The notes under the pieces: generated by a model
The model's input: the letters and a program-made list of their open reading frames with translations, nothing else
Told to the model about the DNA's origin: nothing
Database searches by the model: none
In this document: positions 1 through 10,982 of the stretch, in pieces
Layout: each line of letters starts with the position of its first letter
Position numbering within the stretch: the stretch's first letter is position 1
Program-made: the position numbers and the translations under genes
Assembly (NCBI RefSeq): GCF_018614875.1
Contig: NZ_JAGGNW010000006.1
Coordinates: 124,001 to 188,000, forward strand
Source of the DNA: Variovorax paradoxus
Lineage (GTDB): Bacteria; Pseudomonadota; Gammaproteobacteria; Burkholderiales; Burkholderiaceae_C
DNA length: 64,000 nt
Direction: 5' to 3'

Positions 1-314
1 AACGCGATCAGCTCCTGGGCCACCGAGCCCGCCACGGCGGCCATGGGCGTGATGAACATCGGCGAGAACGCGGCGCAAGCGTTCCACATCCGTTGTCCCA
101 CGACGCCGCGCGGCCGCATCCCGTCGGACACCGGCAATCGCAACAGCGGCAGCTCGCGCACCAGTTCGCCGAGCACATGGACGAAGCGCGCCCACGCCGC
201 GTCGTGCGCGGCCGCGATGGCGTACGGATCGCCGTGCGCCTCGGCCACGATGTCGATCGGGCCGTGGTTGAAGTGCCAGCGGTTCTGGTCGAGCGCGCTG
301 CGTTGGGCGGTCAT
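1..314 (-). CDS. UPF0280 family protein (ApbE-like), 3' part missing
   Basis: The first 104 residues are inside the window; the C-terminal part runs off the left edge. The start is an ATG three bases after the TGA of the upstream reductase gene, so the two are probably translated together. Recognisable stretches are NHGPIDIVAEA near residue 15, ELVRELPLLRLPV near residue 49 and SPMFITPMAAVAGSVAQEL near residue 83; the last is the hallmark of UPF0280, a family related to ApbE flavin transferases. The role is not established for this family. Its place directly behind a reductase whose characterised homologue carries covalent flavin suggests a part in flavin handling, but that is inference. Confidence 0.7.
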   Translation of the reverse strand, partial: MTAQRSALDQNRWHFNHGPIDIVAEAHGDPYAIAAAHDAAWARFVHVLGELVRELPLLRLPVSDGMRPRGVVGQRMWNACAAFSPMFITPMAAVAGSVAQELIA

Positions 315-317
315 GGC

Positions 318-1940
318 TCAGCCCAGCATCGGTGCATGGCCGAGCGGCCACGGGTTGGCGTCATCCATGACGACCCATTGGCGCGCCAGCGGAGCGCCGT
401 CTTCCTGCCACGCGCCGCGCGAAAGCGCCTGCTCGAGCGAGAAGATGTGCTCCATGTGGCCGCCGAGCGCTTCGTAGTCGGCACGCCGCATGCTGAACTC
501 GATGGGCGCCACGATGGCCGGCGTGGGCACGGTGCCGAAGCTGTTGTCGGGCATGCGCATGACGTCCGCCATCACGGTGATGCCGCCGCCGGGCCACACA
601 TAGGCCGGGGCGCCGCCGCAGGTGACGTTGACGAGCGCGCGCTTGATGGCGCGCGTCAGCAGCACCGGGTTTTCGGTGACGCCGGCGCGCAAGGACCCGC
701 CCGCACCGCCGAGGAACAGCACGGTGCACAGCGACGGTTCGCAGTTCTCGCCGATGCGTTCGACGATGCGGCGCACCTCGGCAGGCATCGGCTGCTCGAC
801 GGGCTTGAGCGCGTCATCGAGCACGTACCACTGCGCATGCTCGCCGGTGGTCGATGTCATGAGCAGGCGCAGGCCCGGCCGCGCCACGCCCTCTTCCCAG
901 CCCTCGATGATCGAGAGCGGATCGGCGATGTCGGTGCCGCCCCAGCCGTTGCCCGGGTTCGCCACCTGGAAGTAGCGCCCCGGCGTGGACTTGCGCCCCA
1001 GCATCCGGATGCCCGACGGCGCCATGTCGAGGCAGCGCCCGGCCTGGTGCTCGGTGAGCACGCCGGTGATGTGGTCGTCGACCACCACCACCTCGTCGGC
1101 CACGCCCGCGAACTGGCGCGCGAAGATGCCCACCGCCGCCGAGCCGCAGCCCACGCGCATGCGCTGCTCTTCCACGCCGTTGACGACGGGCGCCTTGCCG
1201 GCCTGGATGACAAGGGTGGAGCCGCCGTCGATGGTGCATTCGGCGGCCTTCTTGTTGCCCAAGAGCTGCATCAGCTCGGCCGTCATGCGGCCTTCCTTCT
1301 TGCTGCCGCCGGTGAGGTGGTGCACGCCACCGAGCGAGAGCATCTGCGAGCCGTATTCGGCCGTGGTGACGTGGCCCACGACCTCGCCCCTGTAGCGCAC
1401 GTTGGCCTGCTCGGAGCCGAGGAAGCGGTCGGTGTCGATCTTCACCTTGAAGCTGCAGTAGCTGAAGATGCCTTCGGTGACGACGGTGACCATGTCGACG
1501 CCCTGGGCTTTGGAGGCCACGATGAAGGGCGCGGGCTTGTAGTCGGGATAGGTGGTGGACGAGCCCACGCCGGTGACGAAGACTTCGTCGGCGTGCAGCA
1601 GGTCGCCGTTCCAGTCGGGCGCGCTTGCTTCGGCGTTCTCGGCCTTCTGCTCGGCGGCGGGGCGGTCGAAGGGCACCAGCACGGGGGCCTCGCTCGCGAT
1701 CTCGCGGCGCAGCAGGACCACAGGGTCGACCCGCACCAGCACGCCCTGCCTGTTGGCATAGCGGTCGCAGGCGCCGGTGCGGCCGTCGGAGATCTGGCAC
1801 AGCACCGGGCAGGCGTTGCACTCGACCTTGGCGGTGCTCATCTTCTCGTTGCGCGGGGGCGCCTTGCCGAAGGCGCCGGCTTCGAAGGCCACCGGCATGT
1901 CCATGCCGGGGAGTCCGTCTGTCTTGGTGTGTTCTGTCAT
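318..1940 (-). CDS. 6-hydroxynicotinate reductase homologue (iron-sulfur flavoprotein)
   Basis: A 540-aa protein. Near the N-terminus it has C41-x2-C44-x3-C48-x9-C58, a pattern suited to a [4Fe-4S] cluster, followed by a long domain rich in Gly motifs. It resembles the 6-hydroxynicotinate reductase (Hnr) of Eubacterium barkeri, which reduces 6-hydroxynicotinate to 1,4,5,6-tetrahydro-6-oxonicotinate using Fe-S clusters and a covalently bound flavin. The ATG at 1940 was chosen over an upstream in-frame start because the added residues look non-coding and would cover the promoter repeats. It is transcribed with the UPF0280 gene and divergently from fpr-tetR-enamidase, which supplies the next step of the same pathway. 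The true substrate could be another N-heterocycle. Confidence 0.75.
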   Translation of the reverse strand: MTEHTKTDGLPGMDMPVAFEAGAFGKAPPRNEKMSTAKVECNACPVLCQISDGRTGACDRYANRQGVLVRVDPVVLLRREIASEAPVLVPFDRPAAEQKAENAEASAPDWNGDLLHADEVFVTGVGSSTTYPDYKPAPFIVASKAQGVDMVTVVTEGIFSYCSFKVKIDTDRFLGSEQANVRYRGEVVGHVTTAEYGSQMLSLGGVHHLTGGSKKEGRMTAELMQLLGNKKAAECTIDGGSTLVIQAGKAPVVNGVEEQRMRVGCGSAAVGIFARQFAGVADEVVVVDDHITGVLTEHQAGRCLDMAPSGIRMLGRKSTPGRYFQVANPGNGWGGTDIADPLSIIEGWEEGVARPGLRLLMTSTTGEHAQWYVLDDALKPVEQPMPAEVRRIVERIGENCEPSLCTVLFLGGAGGSLRAGVTENPVLLTRAIKRALVNVTCGGAPAYVWPGGGITVMADVMRMPDNSFGTVPTPAIVAPIEFSMRRADYEALGGHMEHIFSLEQALSRGAWQEDGAPLARQWVVMDDANPWPLGHAPMLG

Positions 1941-2043
1941 CGGGGCGATCTCGTGGCGTGGTGCGGGTCGGTGTCGGGAAACTCGGTCTGCGGAGGGTTG
2001 CAACAAACGTGCCGTCTGCCCGCTTGTGCGCCGCCTGCCGTTT

Positions 2044-2061
2044 GTGTAGCATTCCCTACAC
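2044..2061. promoter_or_regulatory. Inverted repeat, likely operator 1 of the divergent promoter
   Basis: Arms GTGTAG and CTACAC form a perfect 6-bp inverted repeat around CATTCC. It lies about 100 bases before the reductase start and about 200 bases before fpr. Half-site TGTAG is shared with the second repeat at 2078-2098. The adjacent TetR gene is the natural candidate to bind it; this is inference. Confidence 0.5.
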
Positions 2062-2077
2062 TTTCATGTTGCGTTCA

Positions 2078-2098
2078 CTACATTCGAGGGCAATGTAG
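2078..2098. promoter_or_regulatory. Inverted repeat, likely operator 2 of the divergent promoter
   Basis: CTACATT and AATGTAG form a perfect 7-bp inverted repeat around CGAGGGC. Together with the repeat at 2044-2061 it sits in a 321-base gene-free stretch (1941-2261) between two divergent transcription units. Apart from these repeats I see no other structured element in that stretch. Confidence 0.5.
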
Positions 2099-2261
2099 CA
2101 AACAGGCCCGATGCTTGCAATGGTGTTTTCTCGCGGTGTTCATCGGGGTTTTTCCGACCAACGACAATGGAGGGTTCGGAGCCGGCCATGGATGCACGCC
2201 CCACGGGGGTGCACTGCGGCTCAGCCACCTTTCACTGTTTCAACCAACTCTTGAGTTCCGT

Positions 2262-3035
2262 ATGAGTGCTTTCAGCGAAGAACGCGTCCTGAGCGTCCAC
2301 CACTGGACCGACCGCCTGTTCACCTTCACCACCACGCGCGACCCGGCGCTGCGCTTCTCGAACGGTCATTTCACGATGATCGGCCTGAAGGTGAACAACA
2401 AGCCCCTGCTGCGCGCCTACAGCATCGTGAGCCCGAACTACGAGGAGCATCTGGAGTTCCTGAGCATCAAGGTGGAAGAAGGCCCGCTCACCTCGAAGCT
2501 GCAGCACATCCAGGTGGGCGACACCGTCATCGTGGGCCGCAAGCCCACCGGCACGCTGCTGATCGACTACACGCTGCCGGGCAAGCGCCTGTACCTGTTC
2601 GGCACCGGCACCGGCCTTGCACCGTTCATGAGCATCATCCGCGACCCGGATACCTACGAGAAGTTCGAGAAGGTCATCCTGGTGCATGGCGTGCGCCAGG
2701 TCGACGAGCTGGCCTACCACGACCTCGTGACCGACCACCTGCCCAAGCACGAGTTCCTGGGCGAGATGGTCGAGAAGCAGCTGCTCTACTACCCGACGGT
2801 CACGCGCGAGGAGTTCCGCAACCAGGGCCGCATCACCGACCTCATCGAGACCGACAAGCTCACCGACGACCTGGACCTGCCCCCGCTCAACCCGGTGGAA
2901 GACCGCGTGATGCTGTGCGGCAGCCCCGGCCTGCTGGTGGACCTGAAGCACATCCTGGAGAAGCGCGGCTTCAAGGAAGGCAACACCTCGACGCCCGGCG
3001 ATTTCGTCGTCGAACGGGCCTTCGCAGAGAAGTAA
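2262..3035 (+). CDS. fpr: Ferredoxin--NADP(+) reductase
   Basis: A 257-aa flavoprotein. The FAD-binding motif RAYS is at residues 51-54, the NADP-binding GTGTGLAPF begins at 114, and the C-terminal VERAFAEK is typical of bacterial Fpr. It passes electrons between NADPH and ferredoxin or flavodoxin. The ATG at 2262 fits the family's usual N-terminus, although the frame stays open far upstream. It heads an apparent operon with tetR (19-base gap) and the enamidase gene. Opposite an Fe-S reductase, a dedicated role in delivering electrons to ring reduction is plausible. Fpr is also a common housekeeping enzyme for oxidative stress and Fe-S repair. Confidence 0.9.
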   Translation: MSAFSEERVLSVHHWTDRLFTFTTTRDPALRFSNGHFTMIGLKVNNKPLLRAYSIVSPNYEEHLEFLSIKVEEGPLTSKLQHIQVGDTVIVGRKPTGTLLIDYTLPGKRLYLFGTGTGLAPFMSIIRDPDTYEKFEKVILVHGVRQVDELAYHDLVTDHLPKHEFLGEMVEKQLLYYPTVTREEFRNQGRITDLIETDKLTDDLDLPPLNPVEDRVMLCGSPGLLVDLKHILEKRGFKEGNTSTPGDFVVERAFAEK

Positions 3036-3054
3036 GCAGGGCGCCGCGCGAACG

Positions 3055-3807
3055 ATGGCCGACAGCCGCACCGCCGCCAAGCCCCAGCGCCGCACCGGCG
3101 TGCGCGAGGCCGCGGCGCAGGCCACGCGCGACAGCATCCTGAAGGCGGCGACCAAGGTGTTCGCCAAGTACGGCTACGACGGCGGCAGCGTGGAAAAAAT
3201 CTCCAAGGCGGCCAAGTCGTACGACCGGATGATCTACTACTACTTCGGCAGCAAGGAAGGCCTCTTCATCGCGGTGCTCGAAGGCATCTACCAGCGCATG
3301 GACGATGCCGAGGCCGCCATTGCGCTCGATGCATCGCGGCCGGTGGAGGCGCTCACCGAAGTCATCCGCTTCGTGCTGGGCTACTACCGCAAGAACCCCG
3401 AGTTCGTGACGCTGCTGAACACCGAGAACCTGCACAAGGGCCGGCACATCTCGAAGTCGCTGCGGGCGCGCGAATACTCGTCGCGCGCGGTGGCGATCAT
3501 TGCCGAGATCCTGGCCAGCGGCGCCGCGCAGGGCCTGTTCCGCAAGAACCTGATTGCGCGCGACATCTACCTGCTGATCGCGTCCACCGGCTACTTCTAC
3601 ACCTCCAACCGGCACACGCTCACGGCCTTCCTCGGCGAGCCGATGGAGTCGCCGGAGGCGATCACGCACTGGGAGGACTTCGTGATCGAGACGCTGCTGC
3701 GCACGGTGCGCGCGGACGAGGCGCAAGACAACACCCCACCCCACGACGAGGACACATCGAAATGGCAGAAATCGCAGCTGGCGCAAAGTCGGGCAAGGTC
3801 GTCATAA
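3055..3807 (+). CDS. TetR family transcriptional regulator
   Basis: A 250-aa protein. The N-terminal DNA-binding domain (about residues 20-75) contains the TetR signature ILKAATKVFAKYGYDGGSV followed by IYYYFGSKEGLF; the rest is an all-helical ligand domain. It lies between fpr and the enamidase gene, overlapping the start of the latter by 46 bases, so it is probably co-transcribed. It is the likely sensor of the pathway substrate or an intermediate, and the likely ligand for the inverted repeats at 2044-2098. The C-terminal 30 residues are low-complexity and partly an effect of the overlap. Confidence 0.9.
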   Translation: MADSRTAAKPQRRTGVREAAAQATRDSILKAATKVFAKYGYDGGSVEKISKAAKSYDRMIYYYFGSKEGLFIAVLEGIYQRMDDAEAAIALDASRPVEALTEVIRFVLGYYRKNPEFVTLLNTENLHKGRHISKSLRAREYSSRAVAIIAEILASGAAQGLFRKNLIARDIYLLIASTGYFYTSNRHTLTAFLGEPMESPEAITHWEDFVIETLLRTVRADEAQDNTPPHDEDTSKWQKSQLAQSRARSS

Positions 3808-4961
3808 GGAACATCGGGCTGCTGCTCTCGGGCGACATCGACAAGCCCATCCTCGACGCCGACACCATCGTGGTGAACGACGGCCTGATCGTGGCGGTCG
3901 GCAAGGAGAAAGACTGCGACCTCGAAGGCGCGCAGACCGTCATCGACGCAAAAAAAACCTGTGTGGCGCCCGGCCTGATCGACAGCCACGTGCACCCCGT
4001 GTTCGGCGACTGGACGCCGCGCCAGGGCCAGATCGGCTGGATCGACTCCACCATGCACGGCGGTGTGACGACGATGATTTCCGCCGGCGAGGTGCACCTG
4101 CCCGGCAGGCCCAAGGACATCGTCGGCCTGAAGGCATTGGCCATCACCGCGCAGCGCGCGTTCGACAACTTCCGCCCCGGCGGCGTGAAGGTGCTGGCGG
4201 GCGCGCCGGTGATCGAGAAGGGCATGGTCGAGAGCGACTTCAAGGAGCTCGCCGAAGCCGGGGTGGGCCTGCTGGGCGAAGTGGGCCTGGGCTCGGTGAA
4301 GGCCGGCTACGAGGCCAAGGAGATGGTGGCCTGGGCGCGCAAGTACGGCATTCAGAGCACGATCCACACGGGCGGCCCGTCGATCCCGGGCTCGGGCCTG
4401 ATCGACAAGGACGTGGTGCTCGAAGCCGATGCCGACATCATCGGCCACATCAACGGCGGCCACACCTCGCTGCCCGAGGCGCATGTGTGCGAGCTGTGCG
4501 AGAAGAGCTCGCGCGCCATCGAGATCGTGCACAACGGCAACGAGAAGGTGGCCATCGCGGCGGCCAAGGCCGCGCTGGAGTTGAAGTGCCCGCACCGCGT
4601 GATCCTCGGCACCGACGGGCCGGCCGGCTCGGGCGTGCAGCCGCTGGGCATCCTGCGCATGGTGGCGATGCTGTCGTCCATCGCAAACATTCCGGCCGAG
4701 CTGGTGTTCTGCTTTGCCACGGGCAACACGGCGAAGATCCGCAAGCTCAACTGCGGGCTGATCGAAGTGGGCCGCGATGCCGATTTCGTCTTCATGGACC
4801 GCGCACAGCATTCGCCCGCGCCGGGGCTGCTCGAAAGCGTTCAGCTCGGCGACATCCCGGGCGTGGGCATGGTGATGATCGACGGCATCGTGCGCTGCGG
4901 CCGCAGCCGCAACACGCCGCCGGCAACCGAGATTCCGGTCGTGGTGTCGGGCGCGCACTGA
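3762..4961 (+). CDS. Enamidase-like amidohydrolase
   Basis: A 399-aa amidohydrolase-superfamily protein. The metal-binding HxH lies in GLIDSHVHP (H76, H78); further candidate metal ligands are H202 (IHTGG) and H229 (IIGHINGG), and the catalytic Asp is in GTDGP at 285. The whole reads like enamidase of Eubacterium barkeri, an Fe-Zn enzyme that opens 1,4,5,6-tetrahydro-6-oxonicotinate to 2-formylglutarate and ammonia. That is exactly the step after the reductase encoded divergently. The start ATG lies inside the end of tetR. Confidence in the amidohydrolase fold is very high; the substrate is inferred from family and context. Confidence 0.8.
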   Translation: MAEIAAGAKSGKVVIRNIGLLLSGDIDKPILDADTIVVNDGLIVAVGKEKDCDLEGAQTVIDAKKTCVAPGLIDSHVHPVFGDWTPRQGQIGWIDSTMHGGVTTMISAGEVHLPGRPKDIVGLKALAITAQRAFDNFRPGGVKVLAGAPVIEKGMVESDFKELAEAGVGLLGEVGLGSVKAGYEAKEMVAWARKYGIQSTIHTGGPSIPGSGLIDKDVVLEADADIIGHINGGHTSLPEAHVCELCEKSSRAIEIVHNGNEKVAIAAAKAALELKCPHRVILGTDGPAGSGVQPLGILRMVAMLSSIANIPAELVFCFATGNTAKIRKLNCGLIEVGRDADFVFMDRAQHSPAPGLLESVQLGDIPGVGMVMIDGIVRCGRSRNTPPATEIPVVVSGAH

Positions 4962-4987
4962 GCGCCGCAGCGTCTTCCTTTTGCTCC

Positions 4988-5377
4988 TTACCTCGCGCGA
5001 AACACCAGGTAGCGCGCCGACAGGAAATTGACCGCGAGCCCCGCGCAGCTGCCCAGCGCCACGCCGGCAGCAGGTGCCCACGCCCCCGTCACCCAATGCA
5101 GCACGAGCACATAGGCACCGTAGTTGAAGACGGCGCCGCCCAGCATGGTCACGAGATAGCCGAGGTACTCGCGCAGCACCGCGGTGTTGGAACTGCGCGC
5201 GCTGAAGGTGTAGCGCCGGTTCAGCGCCCAGGTCGCGCTGGCGGCCGCCAGGAAAGACAGCACCCGCGCGCCGTACCAGCCCAGCAGCGGTGCCAGCAGG
5301 TACAGCACGGCCACGTCGACCACGAGGCCGATCACCCCCACCACGGCGAACGACAGGAACTGCCGGCCGAGCTTCAT
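4988..5377 (-). CDS. GtrA-like membrane protein (putative lipid-linked sugar flippase)
   Basis: A 129-aa protein with four predicted membrane helices and the GtrA-typical NRRYTFSAR loop in the middle and NFLSARYLVFR at the end. GtrA proteins are thought to flip polyprenyl-phosphate sugars across the inner membrane. Its ATG overlaps the stop of the preceding glycosyltransferase (ATGA at 5374-5377), so translation is coupled. It is the last gene of a three-gene unit that mirrors the gtrA/gtrB/gtrC organisation. Confidence 0.85.
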   Translation of the reverse strand: MKLGRQFLSFAVVGVIGLVVDVAVLYLLAPLLGWYGARVLSFLAAASATWALNRRYTFSARSSNTAVLREYLGYLVTMLGGAVFNYGAYVLVLHWVTGAWAPAAGVALGSCAGLAVNFLSARYLVFRAR

Positions 5378-6351
5378 TTCGCGTCGCGGTGGCGCACGCC
5401 CGGGATCGCCAGGTAGCGCAGGCGCTTGGCCTCGCGGCGGCCGAGCCTGATGGCGTGCATCACGACGCCGCACACCATCGACAGCATGGCGGCCAGCATC
5501 GCGCCGGTCGCCAGCACCGCCGTGGGCAGCCGCGGCACCAGCCCGGTGTGCATGTAGGTGATCAGCAGCGGAAAGGCCAGCGTGATTGCGCCTACCGCAA
5601 GCAAGCCCGCAAGGATCGAGAAGAACTGCAGCGGCCGTTCGCTGATGAACAGCTTGCTGATGGTCTTCAGGATGCGCCAGCCGTCGCGGTAGGTCGAGAG
5701 CTTGCTGTGCGAGCCCTCGGGCCGCGTGCTGTAGGTGGTGTCGAACTCGGCATGGGGCATGCGCAGCTCGAGCGCGTGCACCGTGAGCTCGGTCTCGATC
5801 TCGAAGCCGTGCGAGAGGGCCGGAAACGACTTCGCATAGCGCCGCGAGAACACGCGGTAGCCCGAGAGCATGTCGGTCAGGCCGCCGCCGAACAGCTGCG
5901 CCACGGCACCGGTGAGCAGCCGGTTGCCGAAGCGGTGGCCGGCGCGGTAGGTGAGCGCGTTCTGCCCGTCGTCGACGCGGCAGCCCACCACCATGTCGAG
6001 GTTGCCCTCCACCAGCGCATCCACCAGCCGGCGGGCGCTGGCCACGTCGTAGGTGGCGTCTCCGTCGACCGTCACGTACACGTCGGCCTCGACATCGGCG
6101 AACATGCGCCGCACGACGTTGCCCTTGCCGGGCGCCGCCACGTGCGTCACCCATGCGCCGCTCGCGCGCGCGATGGCGGCCGTGTCGTCGGTCGAGTTGT
6201 TGTCGAAGACGTGGATCTCGGCTTCGGGCAGCGCGGCGCGGAATTGCGCGACCACCTGCGCAATCGACAGCGCCTCGTTGTAGCAGGGGATCACCGCCGC
6301 GATGCGGATCGGGGCGCGGGCGGCGGCGGCGGATGGGTTGTCGTCGGTCAT
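5374..6351 (-). CDS. GT2 family glycosyltransferase with C-terminal membrane helices (GtrB/DPM-like)
   Basis: A 325-aa protein. An N-terminal GT-A domain starts with IAAVIPCYNEA and carries the nucleotide/metal motif VDGDATYD near residue 95; two hydrophobic segments follow at about 245-300. This is the layout of polyprenyl-phosphate sugar synthases such as GtrB and dolichyl-phosphate mannose synthase. It probably loads a sugar onto undecaprenyl phosphate for the neighbouring flippase and membrane transferase. ATGA overlaps join it to both neighbours. Confidence 0.85.
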   Translation of the reverse strand: MTDDNPSAAAARAPIRIAAVIPCYNEALSIAQVVAQFRAALPEAEIHVFDNNSTDDTAAIARASGAWVTHVAAPGKGNVVRRMFADVEADVYVTVDGDATYDVASARRLVDALVEGNLDMVVGCRVDDGQNALTYRAGHRFGNRLLTGAVAQLFGGGLTDMLSGYRVFSRRYAKSFPALSHGFEIETELTVHALELRMPHAEFDTTYSTRPEGSHSKLSTYRDGWRILKTISKLFISERPLQFFSILAGLLAVGAITLAFPLLITYMHTGLVPRLPTAVLATGAMLAAMLSMVCGVVMHAIRLGRREAKRLRYLAIPGVRHRDAK

Positions 6352-8153
6352 GGTGCGGTCGAAAGAATCCGGTAGACCCGGCCGTCGTCTTTTTCGTACA
6401 GCAGGGCGAAATGCTCGTCGAAGCCGGGCCGGGTGGTCAGCGTGGGCACCATCGAGGTCGGCATGACGATGGCCGTGAATCCCTTTGCGGCCAGCTTGCG
6501 CGCCATGTCGCCCGGAAGCAGCAGCAGGAAATCGCGGTATCGCCACGGGCCGAGCGTATCGCCCCAGATCGGATTGGGCCCGTAGTAGATCGCCTCGTTC
6601 AGCGCGATCTGGTAGACGCGCCCGTCGGCATGCTGGCGCAGGTAGTCCATGGCGGCATAGCCCGGCACGTGCTGGCGCAGGAAGGCTTCGCGGGTTTCGG
6701 GCGTGGGCGAGATCATCGCGATCTTGCCGGCGGTCTGGCGCAGCGACACCGCGGCCAGCGCGGCCACAAGCAGCACGACGATCCAGTCGCCCACGAGGCC
6801 CGAGCGCCTGGGCGCGGCCGCCAGCTCGGCACCTGCGCCGGCGGCCAGCTGCGCGCCGCTGGCGCCGAACACGCGGCGCGCGCCCGCGCCGATCCAGCCG
6901 AACAGCACCTGCCAGCCGATGGCCGCCATCAGCGCGAGCAGCGGAAACGAAGCCGTGAGGTAGCGCGGATAGCGCGAGGTCACAAGCCACACGGCCACGG
7001 AATAGAAGCAGAACCAGCCCGCTGCGCGCAGCGCGGCCGAACGCTTCCACAGCAGGCTGAATGGCGCCAGGAACACGGCCCAGATCAGCGCATTGGGCCG
7101 GGCCGCATGGTCGCGCACGTCGGCCACCTGCTGCACGTAGTCGGCCGGAATCCAGTCGGTGAAACCGAACACGCGCGCGCCGATCGGGTTGAACGGATCG
7201 CCGGTCATCACCGCGTTGCGCGCATACCAGTACACGCACGGGACCAGGAAGCAGAGCAGCGCCCGCGCCCAGGCCTTGGGCCGGCGCTCGTGCCAGACGA
7301 CGAACAGCGCCACCAGCGGCAGGAAGGTGAGCGCCTGGTACTTCGAACCCGCGGCCACGCCAAGGCAGAACGCCGCCAGGCCGAGCCAGCGCGTGCCGCC
7401 CTGCACCGGCTGCGATTCGCGCCACCACCACAGCGCCACGCAGGCGCCCAGCACGAAGAGCGCCACGCCCATGTCGATCAGCGCATTCGAATAGTCGCCG
7501 ATGCCGACCCAGATGGCCGCGCCGATGCAGGCCGTGAGCCGGTTCGCATGCTGGATGCCGAGGCGGTAGACCATCACCGCCGAAATCGCTCCGGCCAGCG
7601 CATTGAGAAAGTGCGGCAGCACGTCGTCGCCCAGCTGCAGCGCGGCGGCATAGAGCAGGTTGTAGTTGTACGGAAACCAGGGGTAGCGCAGCCACTCGTG
7701 GATGCCCAGCGAGCCCTGCTGAGCCACCTGCCGCGCATAGGGCAGGTGGTACATCAGTTCGTCGAAGGCGGCCGGCGGCGCGAGCGGCGCGACCAGCGCC
7801 GGCAGCGCCACCAGGGCCAGCGCGATGGCGGCGATCTTTTCGGCGCGGGTCCATGGCGCAGCGGGGCCGCGCAGCGCCCGCACTTCGCGCCACCAGGGCC
7901 GCAGCTGCAGCGCGGCCGCCACGACGCCGGCGGCGATCAGCGCCACGGTGGCGCCCAACTTGAAGGCGCCGAAGATCGCCAGCGCCTGGAAGGCGCAGAT
8001 GAAGAGGCCCACGCCGAGGGCCGCTGCCATGGCCGCCTCGAGCCAGGCGTCCCGGCGCGGCGGCGGCGCAAGGCGCGCCAGCAGCGCGCGCCCGAAACCC
8101 CAGCAGCCAAGGACAAAGACCGCCAATGCCGCGTAGTGCGCGGCAGCAAACAT
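6348..8153 (-). CDS. Large polytopic membrane protein, GT-C (family 39-like) glycosyltransferase
   Basis: A 601-aa protein with about ten or more membrane helices. A periplasmic-loop acidic motif PAAFDELMYHLPYARQ near residue 130 and the RYPWFPYN region recall family 39/ArnT-type transferases, which use lipid-linked sugars on the outer face of the inner membrane. It is the first gene of the trio and overlaps the GT2 gene by four bases. The acceptor (glycan, lipid or protein) cannot be told from sequence. It is the least conserved of the three, as expected for the component that sets specificity. Confidence 0.7.
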   Translation of the reverse strand: MFAAAHYAALAVFVLGCWGFGRALLARLAPPPRRDAWLEAAMAAALGVGLFICAFQALAIFGAFKLGATVALIAAGVVAAALQLRPWWREVRALRGPAAPWTRAEKIAAIALALVALPALVAPLAPPAAFDELMYHLPYARQVAQQGSLGIHEWLRYPWFPYNYNLLYAAALQLGDDVLPHFLNALAGAISAVMVYRLGIQHANRLTACIGAAIWVGIGDYSNALIDMGVALFVLGACVALWWWRESQPVQGGTRWLGLAAFCLGVAAGSKYQALTFLPLVALFVVWHERRPKAWARALLCFLVPCVYWYARNAVMTGDPFNPIGARVFGFTDWIPADYVQQVADVRDHAARPNALIWAVFLAPFSLLWKRSAALRAAGWFCFYSVAVWLVTSRYPRYLTASFPLLALMAAIGWQVLFGWIGAGARRVFGASGAQLAAGAGAELAAAPRRSGLVGDWIVVLLVAALAAVSLRQTAGKIAMISPTPETREAFLRQHVPGYAAMDYLRQHADGRVYQIALNEAIYYGPNPIWGDTLGPWRYRDFLLLLPGDMARKLAAKGFTAIVMPTSMVPTLTTRPGFDEHFALLYEKDDGRVYRILSTAP

Positions 8154-8205
8154 CAGCTTCTGAATAACAACTCCCGGTGCCGGGCGGCCATGCCGGCCGG
8201 CAGGT

Positions 8206-10953
<2,748 letters not shown>

Positions 10954-10982
10954 GGGGGCTCACCTGTGCAGGAAAAAACGTC

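Noticed and set aside
93..2261. Plus-strand frame open for more than 700 codons and continuous with fpr
   Set aside because: It mirrors the reductase gene on the other strand, has a His/Ala/Arg-biased shadow composition, and Fpr's conserved N-terminus starts at 2262.
2232..3167. Minus-strand 311-codon frame over fpr
   Set aside because: Antisense shadow of a high-GC gene; no domain, and fpr on the plus strand is certain.
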